A stretch of DNA of 54,289 bases from an uncultured Clostridia bacterium (GTDB taxonomy: Bacteria > Bacillota > Clostridia > TANB77 > CAG-508), in assembly GCA_947628825.1 (NCBI GenBank), contig CANRBH010000005.1:1-54289 (forward strand), given 5' to 3'. This document shows, one piece after another, positions 42,078-53,327 of the stretch (position 1 is the first letter of the stretch; each line of letters opens with the position of its first letter). The translations under genes and the position numbers were made by a program. Under the pieces are notes generated by a model. It saw only the letters and a list, made by a program, of their open reading frames with translations, ran no database searches and was not told the DNA's origin.

Positions 42078-44216
42078 TTATTCTCCTATAATTTTTAAAA
42101 AATCAGATATTAAATTTTTTTCTTTTATATCGTCAATTACGATCAATGTATCTCGTGCTCTTGAACAAGCAACATATATATTTTTCAAAAATCTTATGAA
42201 TTCTGCTTTTATAGCTCTTTTATTATTCTTTAGCTTTTCTAAATCATTAAATTCAAATTCTTCTTCTCTAGATTTTTTTAACATCTTTGTCCCAAAAATT
42301 ATAACTGCTTTAAAGTCCAATCCTATTGACTTTCCTATTGTTCCAACTCTTATACCATCTTTTTTTAAATTCGAATCTCTAAAATTACAAATTTCTATCC
42401 CTTTATTTCTTAACTCTTTTTCTACATAATTTACAATATTGCATCTTTCTCCCCATGGTGATACTAATAGTATTTCATTTGGTGTATATAATTTTTCATT
42501 GAGTATCATCATAATATTGTCAATAATTATTTTAGCTTCTGCTTTATCACTATCAGTCTTGATATATCTAGGCGCTTCATTACCAATGCGAATTGGATTT
42601 CCTATATTAAACTTTAATTCTTCATCATTAATTTTTAGTCCAAATAATTTTATATAAGATTGAATTCTACTTAGCATTCTGTTGAGAGTTTTTACAATTA
42701 TGTCTGTGTTTCTATAATTTCGATCAAATACTATTTTTTGAAAGTTATACTTTCCAATATAAAAATCTGTTGTTTCATTATTGTCTATTATTTCATCATC
42801 ATCTTCTTCTTGTTCTTTTTCATTATTAAACTGTAACTGCTGATAATAATCGCCAGCCATTACCATATATTTATTACGGTCTAAACAAGCTATTAATGAT
42901 TCTATCCACTCTTCATTTAATTGTTGCATCTCATCAATAAAAAAGCCGCCATACTTTTTCTTAATTTTACCATTACGAGTCATTTCCACAAACATTTTTC
43001 TTCTTGTATTAAATGTCTCTGCTGTGGTTTTTCCTCTAAAACTACTATAATTTAATTCTATAAATTTATCAAATGTAATTACTTTTAGATTACTAATCAT
43101 TTTTCCAGTATTACTTGCTTGTATTCTAATATCATCCGCTAATTTATTATTAAAACATATTATTAAAAATTCTTTATCTTGATTTGCTTTTGCAACTTCA
43201 TAAGCTTTTGCTAATAACATAATTGTTTTTCCGCTTCCTGCAACAGCTTTTATATATGTTCTAGTATTCATTCTAGTTAATACTGATTTTTGGTTTCCAT
43301 CTAATTCATATGCATCCAAAGGCTTAAATTCTATATTTGAGCTACGATTTGAAACATCTATACTTTTAGAATTAACATATTGTGGTATTAGCATTTGTTT
43401 TATACCATAATCCTTATTCTCATCTACTACAATTGAATTATTTCGTTTTATTTCTTCTTGTAAAGCTTCTATAAAAATATTATCATCTACTACAAATAAA
43501 TTTTTTCGTCCACTATTCTCAATACCTTTGTTTAGTAAAAGATACTTTTCTTTATCATTATTAGAATTTATAATATAATATTTTTTATATCCTATGTTCA
43601 AATTAATACCATCATTAGTTAACATTGAAGAATTAGAAAGTAGTTTATATGTATCATCTTCAGACAAAAGAGATCTCTTGAACTCATCTAAATATTTTTT
43701 ATTAGAAAAGAAATCATTTTCGCAACATACAAAAGATATAACACCATAATTCTTCATTATTATAAAATTGTTATTACTAAATGATTTTCCAGAATAAGTA
43801 TTAACTAGTGAGTTCATATATACTTCGATATCAAAATCTGCTTTTCTTAATTTTTCTAATAAACTATTTTCTACATTATTTTCACTTGCTACATCATAGA
43901 ATGGCTTAATTATTATTTTATGATTAAAATATTTTTCTAATATATTCAAATGTTTTGGTGCTATTAAAGTGATTCTTTCAGTAAATTTTTCGGAAAGAAC
44001 TCTTTCAAAATCAATTGAAACTGTATCTTCAGGTATCTTAGATAAAGCTACAAATTTATCATTTCTTTCTATAGCTTTCCACCTTGAATGTATCACTTTA
44101 TCTGGATTGGAAATATAAATAATATCATTAATTTGAAATGGAACTTTATCAGCTTTTAATTTTAATCTGGTTTCACCTATCATATTTCTTTTTATTCTAT
44201 AAATATAACTATTCAT
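42078..44216 (-). CDS. UvrD/SF1-like helicase
   Basis: 712 aa; KAVAGSGKTIMLLAKAYEVA, FFIDEMQQLNEEW, YVACSRARDTLIVID. Confidence 0.85.
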   Translation of the reverse strand: MNSYIYRIKRNMIGETRLKLKADKVPFQINDIIYISNPDKVIHSRWKAIERNDKFVALSKIPEDTVSIDFERVLSEKFTERITLIAPKHLNILEKYFNHKIIIKPFYDVASENNVENSLLEKLRKADFDIEVYMNSLVNTYSGKSFSNNNFIIMKNYGVISFVCCENDFFSNKKYLDEFKRSLLSEDDTYKLLSNSSMLTNDGINLNIGYKKYYIINSNNDKEKYLLLNKGIENSGRKNLFVVDDNIFIEALQEEIKRNNSIVVDENKDYGIKQMLIPQYVNSKSIDVSNRSSNIEFKPLDAYELDGNQKSVLTRMNTRTYIKAVAGSGKTIMLLAKAYEVAKANQDKEFLIICFNNKLADDIRIQASNTGKMISNLKVITFDKFIELNYSSFRGKTTAETFNTRRKMFVEMTRNGKIKKKYGGFFIDEMQQLNEEWIESLIACLDRNKYMVMAGDYYQQLQFNNEKEQEEDDDEIIDNNETTDFYIGKYNFQKIVFDRNYRNTDIIVKTLNRMLSRIQSYIKLFGLKINDEELKFNIGNPIRIGNEAPRYIKTDSDKAEAKIIIDNIMMILNEKLYTPNEILLVSPWGERCNIVNYVEKELRNKGIEICNFRDSNLKKDGIRVGTIGKSIGLDFKAVIIFGTKMLKKSREEEFEFNDLEKLKNNKRAIKAEFIRFLKNIYVACSRARDTLIVIDDIKEKNLISDFLKIIGE

Positions 44217-44231
44217 TTTATTTTTTCCTTA

Positions 44232-47200
44232 CTAATTTACTTCTGTTAATATATCTATTAATGATTCATATGAATCTACTACATCATACTTAACATTGTC
44301 TTTGCATATTGCTTTAAAATGTTTTCTTGCACATTCTATTTTTGCTTTTTCAACTCCTCTTAACTCTGTAGTTTTCATACTTCCTTTGGTTTCAGCTATA
44401 AAATAAACATATTTAAAATCTTTATTGTCTAAAACAATTGCCCAGTCTGGGTTATAATTTCCAACAGGAGTTGGTATTTTAAAACCGCTTGGGAGTTTTG
44501 CATATACAGTTACCTCTCCATTTTCTAAATCTTTTGCAAAGTCTCTTTCTCTATCTGAGTCCGTTATTAAAAAATCATATATATGTTTCTTAACCTTAAA
44601 TGCGTTATCTCCAATTCTTCCATCAATATTATTTATTGTAAATATTTCATTATCATATCTATCACCAGTTTTATTATAAGTAATACCATCAATAATTGTT
44701 GTTGCCTTTTCTTCATTTATGAGATTACTTGCTCTTCTTATAAATTCTTCAGGATTATATTGATACTTAGCAAACACTTTAGGTTCTATTTTAGAAAGTA
44801 TTTCTACTATTGTATGTCTTGTTAATCCGGTATCTTTTGCAATACTTCCTATTAAATCGTATTTTGTAGTTACTGGTACAAAATCATCATATACTTCAGT
44901 TTTAGTACCTGTTGTTTTCATAGCCATCTCATTTTTCAACTGTTCTGCTGTCATGCCTTCATTTTGAGTTCCTTGTGTTATTTTTACCTTCTTTTTTGTT
45001 ATTTTCAAAAGAGTATTTAGTTTTGCAACTGCTTTGTCTATTAGTTCCTGAGAATTAAAATCAACTTCATAAATTGTTTTAATATTTATTTTATTCCATA
45101 AGTCTTGAAATTCTTTTTTATTAAAATTATCATTCGGCTTTAATTCTCTTATGTTTTTCTTTCCAGCATTTTCAATAGGAATTTCTGTATTAGCATATAA
45201 ATTACTTATTAATCTTTTATATTCTTCTTGAACATCTTTAAGGAATTCTGGGACCTCAATACTATGATTTGCAATATCTTCTTTTAATTTTTCTGTAATT
45301 TCCAGATTTTCAGTTATATAATTTAAATTCTTAAAACTCTGATATATTTTCGAAACAGCTATATCATCTAATACTTTGGTTATTCCATTTATATTGGTTA
45401 AATTCTTGCCTTTAAAATCATCAAAAGAAAATGTATCTTTGATATTTCTTGATAAGTTTTCTGCAATTTCTCTTTGTAATGATTTTGCGAAAGAGTCATA
45501 GCTTTCACTTGCAATAACTGTTAGATTATTTATATCAAAGAAATCATCTTCTAATGTGTTATAATCCATTCTATCACCATCATTATTTACACATATACGA
45601 AGTCCTCTACCAATTTCTTGTCTTTTACTAATTTCTGAATTACTTTTCTTTAATGTACATATTTGAAATATATTTGGATTGTCCCATCCTTCTCTTAATG
45701 CAGAATGTGAAAAGATAAATCTAACAGGTTCTTCTAAAGAAAGTAGCCTTTCTTTGTCTTTCATAATTAAATCATAAGCATCTTCATCAGAGCTTGTTCC
45801 CTCTTTTTTGTCATCTATTTTTGAGTCAATATATACTAATTCATCTTCTGTTTGTCCTTTTGAAGCTTTTTTATCTATTGAAAAATATCCACTATGAACT
45901 TTTTTATCTCTTAAGTAATCTAAATATTTTTTATAGTCATCATCTATAAAGTTATAATATTCATTGTAAATATTATTATATTCTTCTTCAAATATTTTTG
46001 CGTATTCTCCGTTATGTGCTATTTTATTTTCATCATAAACTTTATATTTTACAACTTCATCTATAAAGAATAAAGATAATACTTTAATTCCTTTTTTATA
46101 ATACTCTCTTTCTTTTTCAAAATGAGATTTTATAGTTTCCCTAATCTGAATTCTCGGCATATAATCTTCTTCTGAATTTCCTATAACTTGTCCTGTAATA
46201 AGTTCTTTTCCGTTGGTAAATGTAACTTTATCATATTGTGGATTTGTAGCATCTATATTTTCTACTACATATCCTCTGTATTGTTCTAACTCGCCTGATA
46301 AATCAAATAATCTAGCGTTCTTTTTTATTATTTTTCTTACCTTTTTTGTCCCTGTCGATGATTTTACTTCCATTTCTATTCTTGCAACAGGTTCGGATTC
46401 ACTTATTTTTACTCCTTCTAGATATAAATACGCACTCTCTGATTTGTCGTTTAATATTTCTATTCCTTTTACATTTATCTTTTTTACAAGTTTTTGATTA
46501 TAGGCATCTACTGCATCTAGCCTATATATCATATTGTATTTAAAGTTTTCTTTATGAGTAGCAGAATATCTTAATATAAATAACGGATTAAAAACTTTTA
46601 ATTTACTTTCCGCATTGCCCATTTTTTGTGGCTCATCTACTATCAAAATAGGATTTGTTGAACTTATAACATCGATAGGTCTTCTTGATTGTAACTGATC
46701 TAATGGTTCATATATTAGCCTTTTGGCAATTGATTTTGCATTAGGATCAAAATTAAATGCTTGATAATTTATAATCATCGCTTGAATACGGCTATCCTCT
46801 GCAAAATTTTTTATATTAGAAATATTAGATGAATCATTTGAATTATATACAAAATAACTTATTTTCTTTCCATAACTTTCTTGAAAATGGTCTTCTGTTA
46901 TTTGAAAAGATTTTAATACGCCTTCTCTAATTGCAATACTTGGAGTCATAACAATAAATTTACTCCAACCATAGGCCTTATTAAGTTCATACATCGTTTT
47001 TATATAAGTATACGTCTTTCCCGTCCCAGTTTCCATTTCAATAGAATAATTCGTTGTCCCCGCATCATCTGTATAATCTAAATTATTTTGTTTTTGAACC
47101 TTTTGTATATTTTCTCTAATTTCACTAGTAGTCAATTCTAGCTTTTTATTTCCAAATGATATAATATCTTCGATTTCAGATTCTTGCCAGTTAGTAATAT

Positions 47201-47333
47201 CTCTTGCTTTTTTTCTTCTTCCTATCAAATCTCTTCTTAATCCTTTAGTTTGCCCTTCAAAACATTTTACAACTGCTTGAGCAGCATCTTCTTGATATTG
47301 TTGTTTTTTGAATTTTAATTTCATTGATTTCAA
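44232..47333 (-). CDS. type III restriction-modification system Res subunit
   Basis: 1033 aa; METGTGKTYTYIKTMYEL, IVDEPQKM, RQEIGRGLRICVN; C-terminal nuclease-like YNPDWAIVL..YFIAETKG; follows Mod. Confidence 0.93.
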   Translation of the reverse strand: MKSMKLKFKKQQYQEDAAQAVVKCFEGQTKGLRRDLIGRRKKARDITNWQESEIEDIISFGNKKLELTTSEIRENIQKVQKQNNLDYTDDAGTTNYSIEMETGTGKTYTYIKTMYELNKAYGWSKFIVMTPSIAIREGVLKSFQITEDHFQESYGKKISYFVYNSNDSSNISNIKNFAEDSRIQAMIINYQAFNFDPNAKSIAKRLIYEPLDQLQSRRPIDVISSTNPILIVDEPQKMGNAESKLKVFNPLFILRYSATHKENFKYNMIYRLDAVDAYNQKLVKKINVKGIEILNDKSESAYLYLEGVKISESEPVARIEMEVKSSTGTKKVRKIIKKNARLFDLSGELEQYRGYVVENIDATNPQYDKVTFTNGKELITGQVIGNSEEDYMPRIQIRETIKSHFEKEREYYKKGIKVLSLFFIDEVVKYKVYDENKIAHNGEYAKIFEEEYNNIYNEYYNFIDDDYKKYLDYLRDKKVHSGYFSIDKKASKGQTEDELVYIDSKIDDKKEGTSSDEDAYDLIMKDKERLLSLEEPVRFIFSHSALREGWDNPNIFQICTLKKSNSEISKRQEIGRGLRICVNNDGDRMDYNTLEDDFFDINNLTVIASESYDSFAKSLQREIAENLSRNIKDTFSFDDFKGKNLTNINGITKVLDDIAVSKIYQSFKNLNYITENLEITEKLKEDIANHSIEVPEFLKDVQEEYKRLISNLYANTEIPIENAGKKNIRELKPNDNFNKKEFQDLWNKINIKTIYEVDFNSQELIDKAVAKLNTLLKITKKKVKITQGTQNEGMTAEQLKNEMAMKTTGTKTEVYDDFVPVTTKYDLIGSIAKDTGLTRHTIVEILSKIEPKVFAKYQYNPEEFIRRASNLINEEKATTIIDGITYNKTGDRYDNEIFTINNIDGRIGDNAFKVKKHIYDFLITDSDRERDFAKDLENGEVTVYAKLPSGFKIPTPVGNYNPDWAIVLDNKDFKYVYFIAETKGSMKTTELRGVEKAKIECARKHFKAICKDNVKYDVVDSYESLIDILTEVN

Positions 47334-47336
47334 CTC

Positions 47337-49325
47337 CTATATTACATGAATTTCAGTCTCTGGAGATAGTTTTTTAATTTTCTCATAAGCATTTATTTTT
47401 TCGCTATCATTTCTAAATGAACTTTCTCTAAATACAACTCTTAAAGGTTTTTCCTCACATATTTCATTCAAAATATTAATATTTATTTTATTATCAAAAC
47501 AAGCAACTAAACTATTTTCTGCTACAAAATAAACTTTATTATTTAATATATACTTTTCTTCAATACTTAAATCTAAATTAAGTCCCAAATTTAATATTAC
47601 TTGAGTTAATAAGTCTTCGGGAGTTCTATCCTCTTTTATATTAGTTTCAAACATATTAAGTTGTTCTTGTTTTAATTTAGATGGCTCATAATATACATCC
47701 TTCATATTTGAAGAATCTATTTTATAAACTCTAAAGCCATTTAGAGAAGATAAATTAAATTCTTTTTTTATTCTATTAAATGATAATCTAATTCGCTCTT
47801 TTGTAATTTCTGAAATGTTAGTAGGAAGACCTTTAGATTTTAAATATTTAATTGCGGCTTCAGTTATTTTCTTTTCTTTATTTGTTTGTGAATCCTTAGG
47901 ATCTAACGGTTGTGCAACTTGCACTAAAATATATTTTCTGTTACCATTATCTTGTGCATTTAATTCCATGACTGCTTCGGCTGTTGAACCAGAACCTGCA
48001 AAAAAATCTAAAATAATCATATCTTTGTCATTGCAATTTGCAATTAGTGTTTTTAACAATTCCCTTGGCTTTGGATTTGAAAAAGGTGTTATATCCATAT
48101 TAAATAGATTTTTTAAGTAATCAGTATCTTTTCTAGTTTGCATTTTAAAATATGCTTTCAATACATCTAACCTATCATCTGTTATATATGTTTTTTTATT
48201 AGGTAAAATATCATCATTATCTGGAAATAAAATTAAATCTTCTTTAATCCACTGATTCCAAGTTTCTATACTACATCTCCAACCACTTTTAGGGGTCAGA
48301 CAAGGCTTCATAGTTTTAGGATTCATTCTAATATCTTTTGAACCACCTCTTTGTGGATCATCAATTGGACCTATTCTATAAATGCCTTTCTTATCAGCAT
48401 ATCTATAATTTGAAATATTGTCATCATTTAGTTGGTTATCTAAATAAAATTTTTTTAAATTTTCTTGAATTAAAGAATAATTGTCTTTTCCTTCATCAAG
48501 AATTTGTTGAAGTTTTGAATATAATGGATTCTTTATTCCATATCCGGCTAATTTTGATTTATCAAAATTTTTAACATATACTAAGCAATACTCATGTGCT
48601 GTTGAAACTATATAAGGATCATTTTTAGGTGTACCATCAATTACCATTTGAGCAATAAAATTCGTTTCTCCAAAAATTTCATCACATATTTTTCTTAAAT
48701 TATCAACTTCATTATCATCAATAGAAATGAATATAATTCCATCTTCAGTTAGTAAATTTCTGGCAAGCTTTATTCTTGGATAAATCATTGATAGCCAATT
48801 GCTATGATATCTACCGCATGATTGTTGATTACTTACTAATTTATTTCCATTGTCATCTATTTGACCTGAACTTTCTAGTTCAATTTTTTCTGATGTAAAA
48901 TATTTGTCATGAAAAATAAAATCTTTTCCTGTATTGTATGGTGGATCAATATATATCATTTTTATTTCATTTACATATGATTGTTGCAAAATTTTCAATG
49001 CATCTAAATTTTCTCCTTCAATAAAAATGTTTTTTGACGTATCAAAATTAATAGATTCCTTTATAATTGGTCTTAATGTATTTCGAGATTGCGTATTAGC
49101 AGTTAGTAATGCTTTTTTCTTACCTGGCCATGTTAACTGATACCTTTCTTTATTTCCCTCTACAATATCATTTGATAATTCTTGTTTTAATAATTCATAA
49201 TTAATCTTTTTTCCATTCTCCGTTTCTGTTATTACATTAGGAAATAATTTTCCAACATTGTTAATGTTTTCTGCGATTATATCTTTAGATTTCATATCTA
49301 ATTTATTTATTTTGTTATTCTCCAT
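47337..49325 (-). CDS. type III restriction-modification system Mod (N6-adenine methyltransferase)
   Basis: 662 aa; IYIDPPYNTGKDFIFHD, DFFAGSGSTAEAVMELN. Confidence 0.94.
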   Translation of the reverse strand: MENNKINKLDMKSKDIIAENINNVGKLFPNVITETENGKKINYELLKQELSNDIVEGNKERYQLTWPGKKKALLTANTQSRNTLRPIIKESINFDTSKNIFIEGENLDALKILQQSYVNEIKMIYIDPPYNTGKDFIFHDKYFTSEKIELESSGQIDDNGNKLVSNQQSCGRYHSNWLSMIYPRIKLARNLLTEDGIIFISIDDNEVDNLRKICDEIFGETNFIAQMVIDGTPKNDPYIVSTAHEYCLVYVKNFDKSKLAGYGIKNPLYSKLQQILDEGKDNYSLIQENLKKFYLDNQLNDDNISNYRYADKKGIYRIGPIDDPQRGGSKDIRMNPKTMKPCLTPKSGWRCSIETWNQWIKEDLILFPDNDDILPNKKTYITDDRLDVLKAYFKMQTRKDTDYLKNLFNMDITPFSNPKPRELLKTLIANCNDKDMIILDFFAGSGSTAEAVMELNAQDNGNRKYILVQVAQPLDPKDSQTNKEKKITEAAIKYLKSKGLPTNISEITKERIRLSFNRIKKEFNLSSLNGFRVYKIDSSNMKDVYYEPSKLKQEQLNMFETNIKEDRTPEDLLTQVILNLGLNLDLSIEEKYILNNKVYFVAENSLVACFDNKININILNEICEEKPLRVVFRESSFRNDSEKINAYEKIKKLSPETEIHVI

Positions 49326-49929
49326 TATTTTTCAACTCCTCAATTTCTTTTCTTTTTTTTATTATCTCTTCATTATATTGTACTTTTATATTGAATTGCT
49401 TTTCTGAACGGATTTTACCTTCTAATCTTTTTATTTCACTTTCTAGCTTATGTATTTCATTTTGTTTTTGAATTTCATTATCTAAATCTTTTATTGATTG
49501 ATCTATATTGGTTATTGTTTTTACAATGTTGATATATATTATTTCCATATTTAAAGCATTAAAGTTAAAAGATATTTCATTATTCCAATCACTAAAATAT
49601 ATTTCTTCGTTATATTTTATTGCATACTGAAATTCATTTTCATATTTAATGAAAAATAGTATAGGATATGGAATATTCTTTGTTATTATTTTTATTATGT
49701 TTTTGCAATTATATTTTTCTTTTAATTCCAACTCAAATGTTTCAATCTCTTCTACATCTTCAGTCTTTTGAATATTTATAGTATCTTCTGAAATTTTATA
49801 TTTCCAATATATTTTACTTAATCTATTAATAAATTCCTCTTTAATTGAATTTGATATATTCACTTTTTCATAAAATACTTTTTTGGGTATAAATTTATCA
49901 ACTATACATGATTTAGGTAAATCTATCAT
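49315..49929 (-). CDS. DUF4391-like protein
   Basis: 204 aa; family recall (IDLPKSCIVDKFIPKKVFYEK...), C-terminal coiled coil; sits between SNF2 helicase and Mod. Confidence 0.7.
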   Translation of the reverse strand: MIDLPKSCIVDKFIPKKVFYEKVNISNSIKEEFINRLSKIYWKYKISEDTINIQKTEDVEEIETFELELKEKYNCKNIIKIITKNIPYPILFFIKYENEFQYAIKYNEEIYFSDWNNEISFNFNALNMEIIYINIVKTITNIDQSIKDLDNEIQKQNEIHKLESEIKRLEGKIRSEKQFNIKVQYNEEIIKKRKEIEELKNNGE

Positions 49930-52900
49930 TATACGATTACTACAAATGCTATAAGTTCAAAATCTTCTAATCCTTTAATATCATTTTGTAGCACTGTAGT
50001 TCCTCCTTTTCTAAACAAACTATCAATATCACTTTCTTCTTTTACACTTATTATTGATTCAATACTTTCATTAAGCAGTTTTGAATATTTCTCCATATTG
50101 TTTCCATCATCAGTTATCTCGTTAAAATATTCATAAGCGTCTTTTATTGGTTCTTTATTTCCTTTACAAACATATCTTAATAAATCCAATGTATTCTTTA
50201 CATTCAAATGATTTGATACTACTTGTCCATTTTCATTTATATATACAATATAAAATGGATGTAACTGATTTGTATTTTCTATGTTTACTTTTGAATTTAT
50301 ATTTTTTAATATAAATATTACTCCTTTTGATATTCCTTTTTCTTCATCTGCTTTTACAACAGAATGAAGTCCATTAGCAACATAATCAAGATTTCCATTT
50401 TTATTTATATATTCTAGTAAATCCATTCTAAAATCATTTAGTCCCAAATCAGTAATTGAAATTCCTGTATTCATATCTTCCAAATCAACAACTTCTTCTT
50501 TTAATTTTTGTAATTGAGATTTTCTATATTCCATATCTGCCCCTTGATTTGTAAGTACATTATCATCTCCTGTTGCTGAAATATCTAACATGTACATTCT
50601 ATTTTCTACTCTATTTTTTAGATTGATATAGTCGTCAAGATTCATATTAGGCCAAAAATTTACCAATTGAATAGCTTTATTATTAGAGCCAATTCTATCA
50701 ATTCTGCCAAATCTTTGAATTATTCTAACTGGATTCCAATGTATATCATAATTTATTAAATAATCGCAATCTTGTAAGTTTTGTCCTTCTGAAATACAAT
50801 CTGTTGCAATAAGAATATCTATATTATCGTTTGCATTTTCTCCTAATACTGTATTTCTATGTTTTGATATTGGAGAAAAATTAACTAAAAGATTATTAAA
50901 ATCTTTATTTATATTAAGTGTGCATTTGTTACTTCCTGAACCGGTTACCAAAGCAGTATTAAGTCCGTATTCCATTTTAATAACTTTGCTAACATTCTCA
51001 TAAATATAATCAGCAGTGTCTGCAAATGCACTGAATATAACTATTTTTTTATTATCACTATTGATAGGATTTTCAATTTTGTTTCTAATTGTATTTACAA
51101 GTTCCTTAAGTTTTAAATCATTATTAGGTTGTATCCTCTCAAATTCACTTAATAATTCATTAAGAATAGCTTGATCTGCTTTTAAATCTTCTTTCCATCC
51201 AATTGTATTCATATCTTTTAAATTTATTTTTACTTTATCACCAATTGAATGCTGCTCTTCAAGTTCATTTTCTATCTCTTCATCATCTTCTTCATAAAAA
51301 ACATCATCATCATCATTCAATATATTATTTCCGCTTTTTTCAAAGTATTCTATTGATTCAATTCTACTATTTATTAGTTTTAAAATTTTATTTAATGTAA
51401 TCCTAAATGAATCTACAGAACTTTCCAATCGTTTTAGTAAATTAACTCTCATTAATATTTGCAAACTTTTTTCACGATCACTCTGTTTTAATGTAGCTTG
51501 TCCTCCTTTAACAGAGGTATCATAAATTTTCTCATATTTAGCCAAACATCCAGGTAAAATATAATCAAAAGGAGTATAAGCGCACATATTTAATTTAGAC
51601 AGCATACTATAAATAGTTTCTATTGAATAAAAATTATCTAGATTAGTTAATTCTGCTGTTAAATTAATTGGTTTTAATCTAGTAGGAAATTTACCAATTT
51701 TATTTATGTCATAGAATTTCTCTATATGTTTCCTACTTCTGGCAATCGTTACACTATCAAGCAATTTGAAGAAATCAAAATCTTTATTTAATTCTTGTAA
51801 CAGATTATTTGGCGTTCTTTCTTCTACTGGAAGTTTTGACCATTTATTAAATACTGCTTGGGCATTTCTTAAAATTGTGTCTATAGATTTAGTATTACTA
51901 ATTTTATTATCAACTATATCTGTTTTTCCCTCATAAGCTAAAGCTAACTGATTTTTTAAATCTAAAAATTTATTATTTACAGGTGTAGCAGATAACATCA
52001 GCACCTTAGTTTTTGTTCCTTTTTTTATAACATCATTCAATAGTCTAGTATAACGTGTTTCTCTATCATTACGTGCACTATTATTTCTAAAATTATGAGA
52101 TTCGTCTATTACAACTAAATCATAATTTTCCCAGTATACTCTACTTAAATCTTTACCATTAGATATTCCGGATTTTCTTGATAAATCTGTATGAAACAAG
52201 ACATCATAACTAAAGCGATCCTCCTTTAATATATTATCTTTATAATTACTATTATATGTATTCCAGTTCTCTGCTAGTTTTTTAGGACATAAAACGAGAA
52301 CACTTTTATTTCTATTTTGATAATATTTTATAACTGCTAAAGCTGTATATGTTTTGCCTAATCCTACACTATCTGCTAAAATGCATCCATTATATTTTTC
52401 TAATTTATTTATAATTCCTAATACAGCATCCTTTTGAAAATCATATAGAGTATTCCATATTATAGATTTTTTAAAACCAACTTTTTCATTCGCTAAATTA
52501 TCTTCTGATATATCTATTAAAAACTCATTAAAAATATTATATAAAATGACATAATAGATAAATTCTGGTGAGTTTTCTATATATAAATTTGATATATAAT
52601 CAACGACTTCATCTGTTACATCAGCTAATAGTTCTTTATTATTCCATATTTCATTAAATGAATTTAAATAACTTTTGGTAATGTCATAATCATTGTCTAT
52701 TTTTGTGATTGGATTAAAAATTGTATTATCTTTTTGATAACCTAATCCTACTGATGAAAATTCATCTACATTTAAGTATGTAATTTTATTATTTATATTC
52801 ATAAATTTTTGAATTGGATTATCATTTATATTACTTTTAAATTTTGCTTTTTCTTTAATCCAATTAGCACATTCTCTAGCTATTGCTTTTCCATTTAATT

Positions 52901-53183
52901 TATTTTTTAATTTTATTTCAAACTCAGAACCAACGATGCTTTTTTCTCTTTTTAAAGAATCAATTTTAAACAATCTTTCTTGCTTTTCTTCTTTTTCTTT
53001 TTTTATAAAAGTGGGATTTGTAAATATAAAATTAAATTCTTCTATTTTACTTAATTGTTGCTTTAATTCTTCATAACTATACATAGAAAAAACTGCTGAT
53101 GCTATATAACATTTATCTTTTGGTTTTATTTCTTCTTTTAAGTCATCTCCAAATTTTTCAATTTTATTATTAATTACCCTCAT
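49929..53183 (-). CDS. SNF2-family helicase with PLD-like N-terminal region
   Basis: 1084 aa; LADSVGLGKTYTALAVIKYY, VIDESHNFRN, LMLSATPVNN, ATDCISEGQNLQDCDYLINYDIHWNPVRIIQRFGRIDRIGS. Confidence 0.88.
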   Translation of the reverse strand: MRVINNKIEKFGDDLKEEIKPKDKCYIASAVFSMYSYEELKQQLSKIEEFNFIFTNPTFIKKEKEEKQERLFKIDSLKREKSIVGSEFEIKLKNKLNGKAIARECANWIKEKAKFKSNINDNPIQKFMNINNKITYLNVDEFSSVGLGYQKDNTIFNPITKIDNDYDITKSYLNSFNEIWNNKELLADVTDEVVDYISNLYIENSPEFIYYVILYNIFNEFLIDISEDNLANEKVGFKKSIIWNTLYDFQKDAVLGIINKLEKYNGCILADSVGLGKTYTALAVIKYYQNRNKSVLVLCPKKLAENWNTYNSNYKDNILKEDRFSYDVLFHTDLSRKSGISNGKDLSRVYWENYDLVVIDESHNFRNNSARNDRETRYTRLLNDVIKKGTKTKVLMLSATPVNNKFLDLKNQLALAYEGKTDIVDNKISNTKSIDTILRNAQAVFNKWSKLPVEERTPNNLLQELNKDFDFFKLLDSVTIARSRKHIEKFYDINKIGKFPTRLKPINLTAELTNLDNFYSIETIYSMLSKLNMCAYTPFDYILPGCLAKYEKIYDTSVKGGQATLKQSDREKSLQILMRVNLLKRLESSVDSFRITLNKILKLINSRIESIEYFEKSGNNILNDDDDVFYEEDDEEIENELEEQHSIGDKVKINLKDMNTIGWKEDLKADQAILNELLSEFERIQPNNDLKLKELVNTIRNKIENPINSDNKKIVIFSAFADTADYIYENVSKVIKMEYGLNTALVTGSGSNKCTLNINKDFNNLLVNFSPISKHRNTVLGENANDNIDILIATDCISEGQNLQDCDYLINYDIHWNPVRIIQRFGRIDRIGSNNKAIQLVNFWPNMNLDDYINLKNRVENRMYMLDISATGDDNVLTNQGADMEYRKSQLQKLKEEVVDLEDMNTGISITDLGLNDFRMDLLEYINKNGNLDYVANGLHSVVKADEEKGISKGVIFILKNINSKVNIENTNQLHPFYIVYINENGQVVSNHLNVKNTLDLLRYVCKGNKEPIKDAYEYFNEITDDGNNMEKYSKLLNESIESIISVKEESDIDSLFRKGGTTVLQNDIKGLEDFELIAFVVIV

Positions 53184-53327
53184 TACTATCCTCTAATTAA
53201 AATATAATTATTTTGTATTATTTATATCACAAGTTTTATTTTTTCTCAACAAAAATCCACAATATTCTCCATTTTTCGCTAAATAGTCCTTATTTTATAT
53301 TTATACAAATAATTTCAACGTTTTCTT

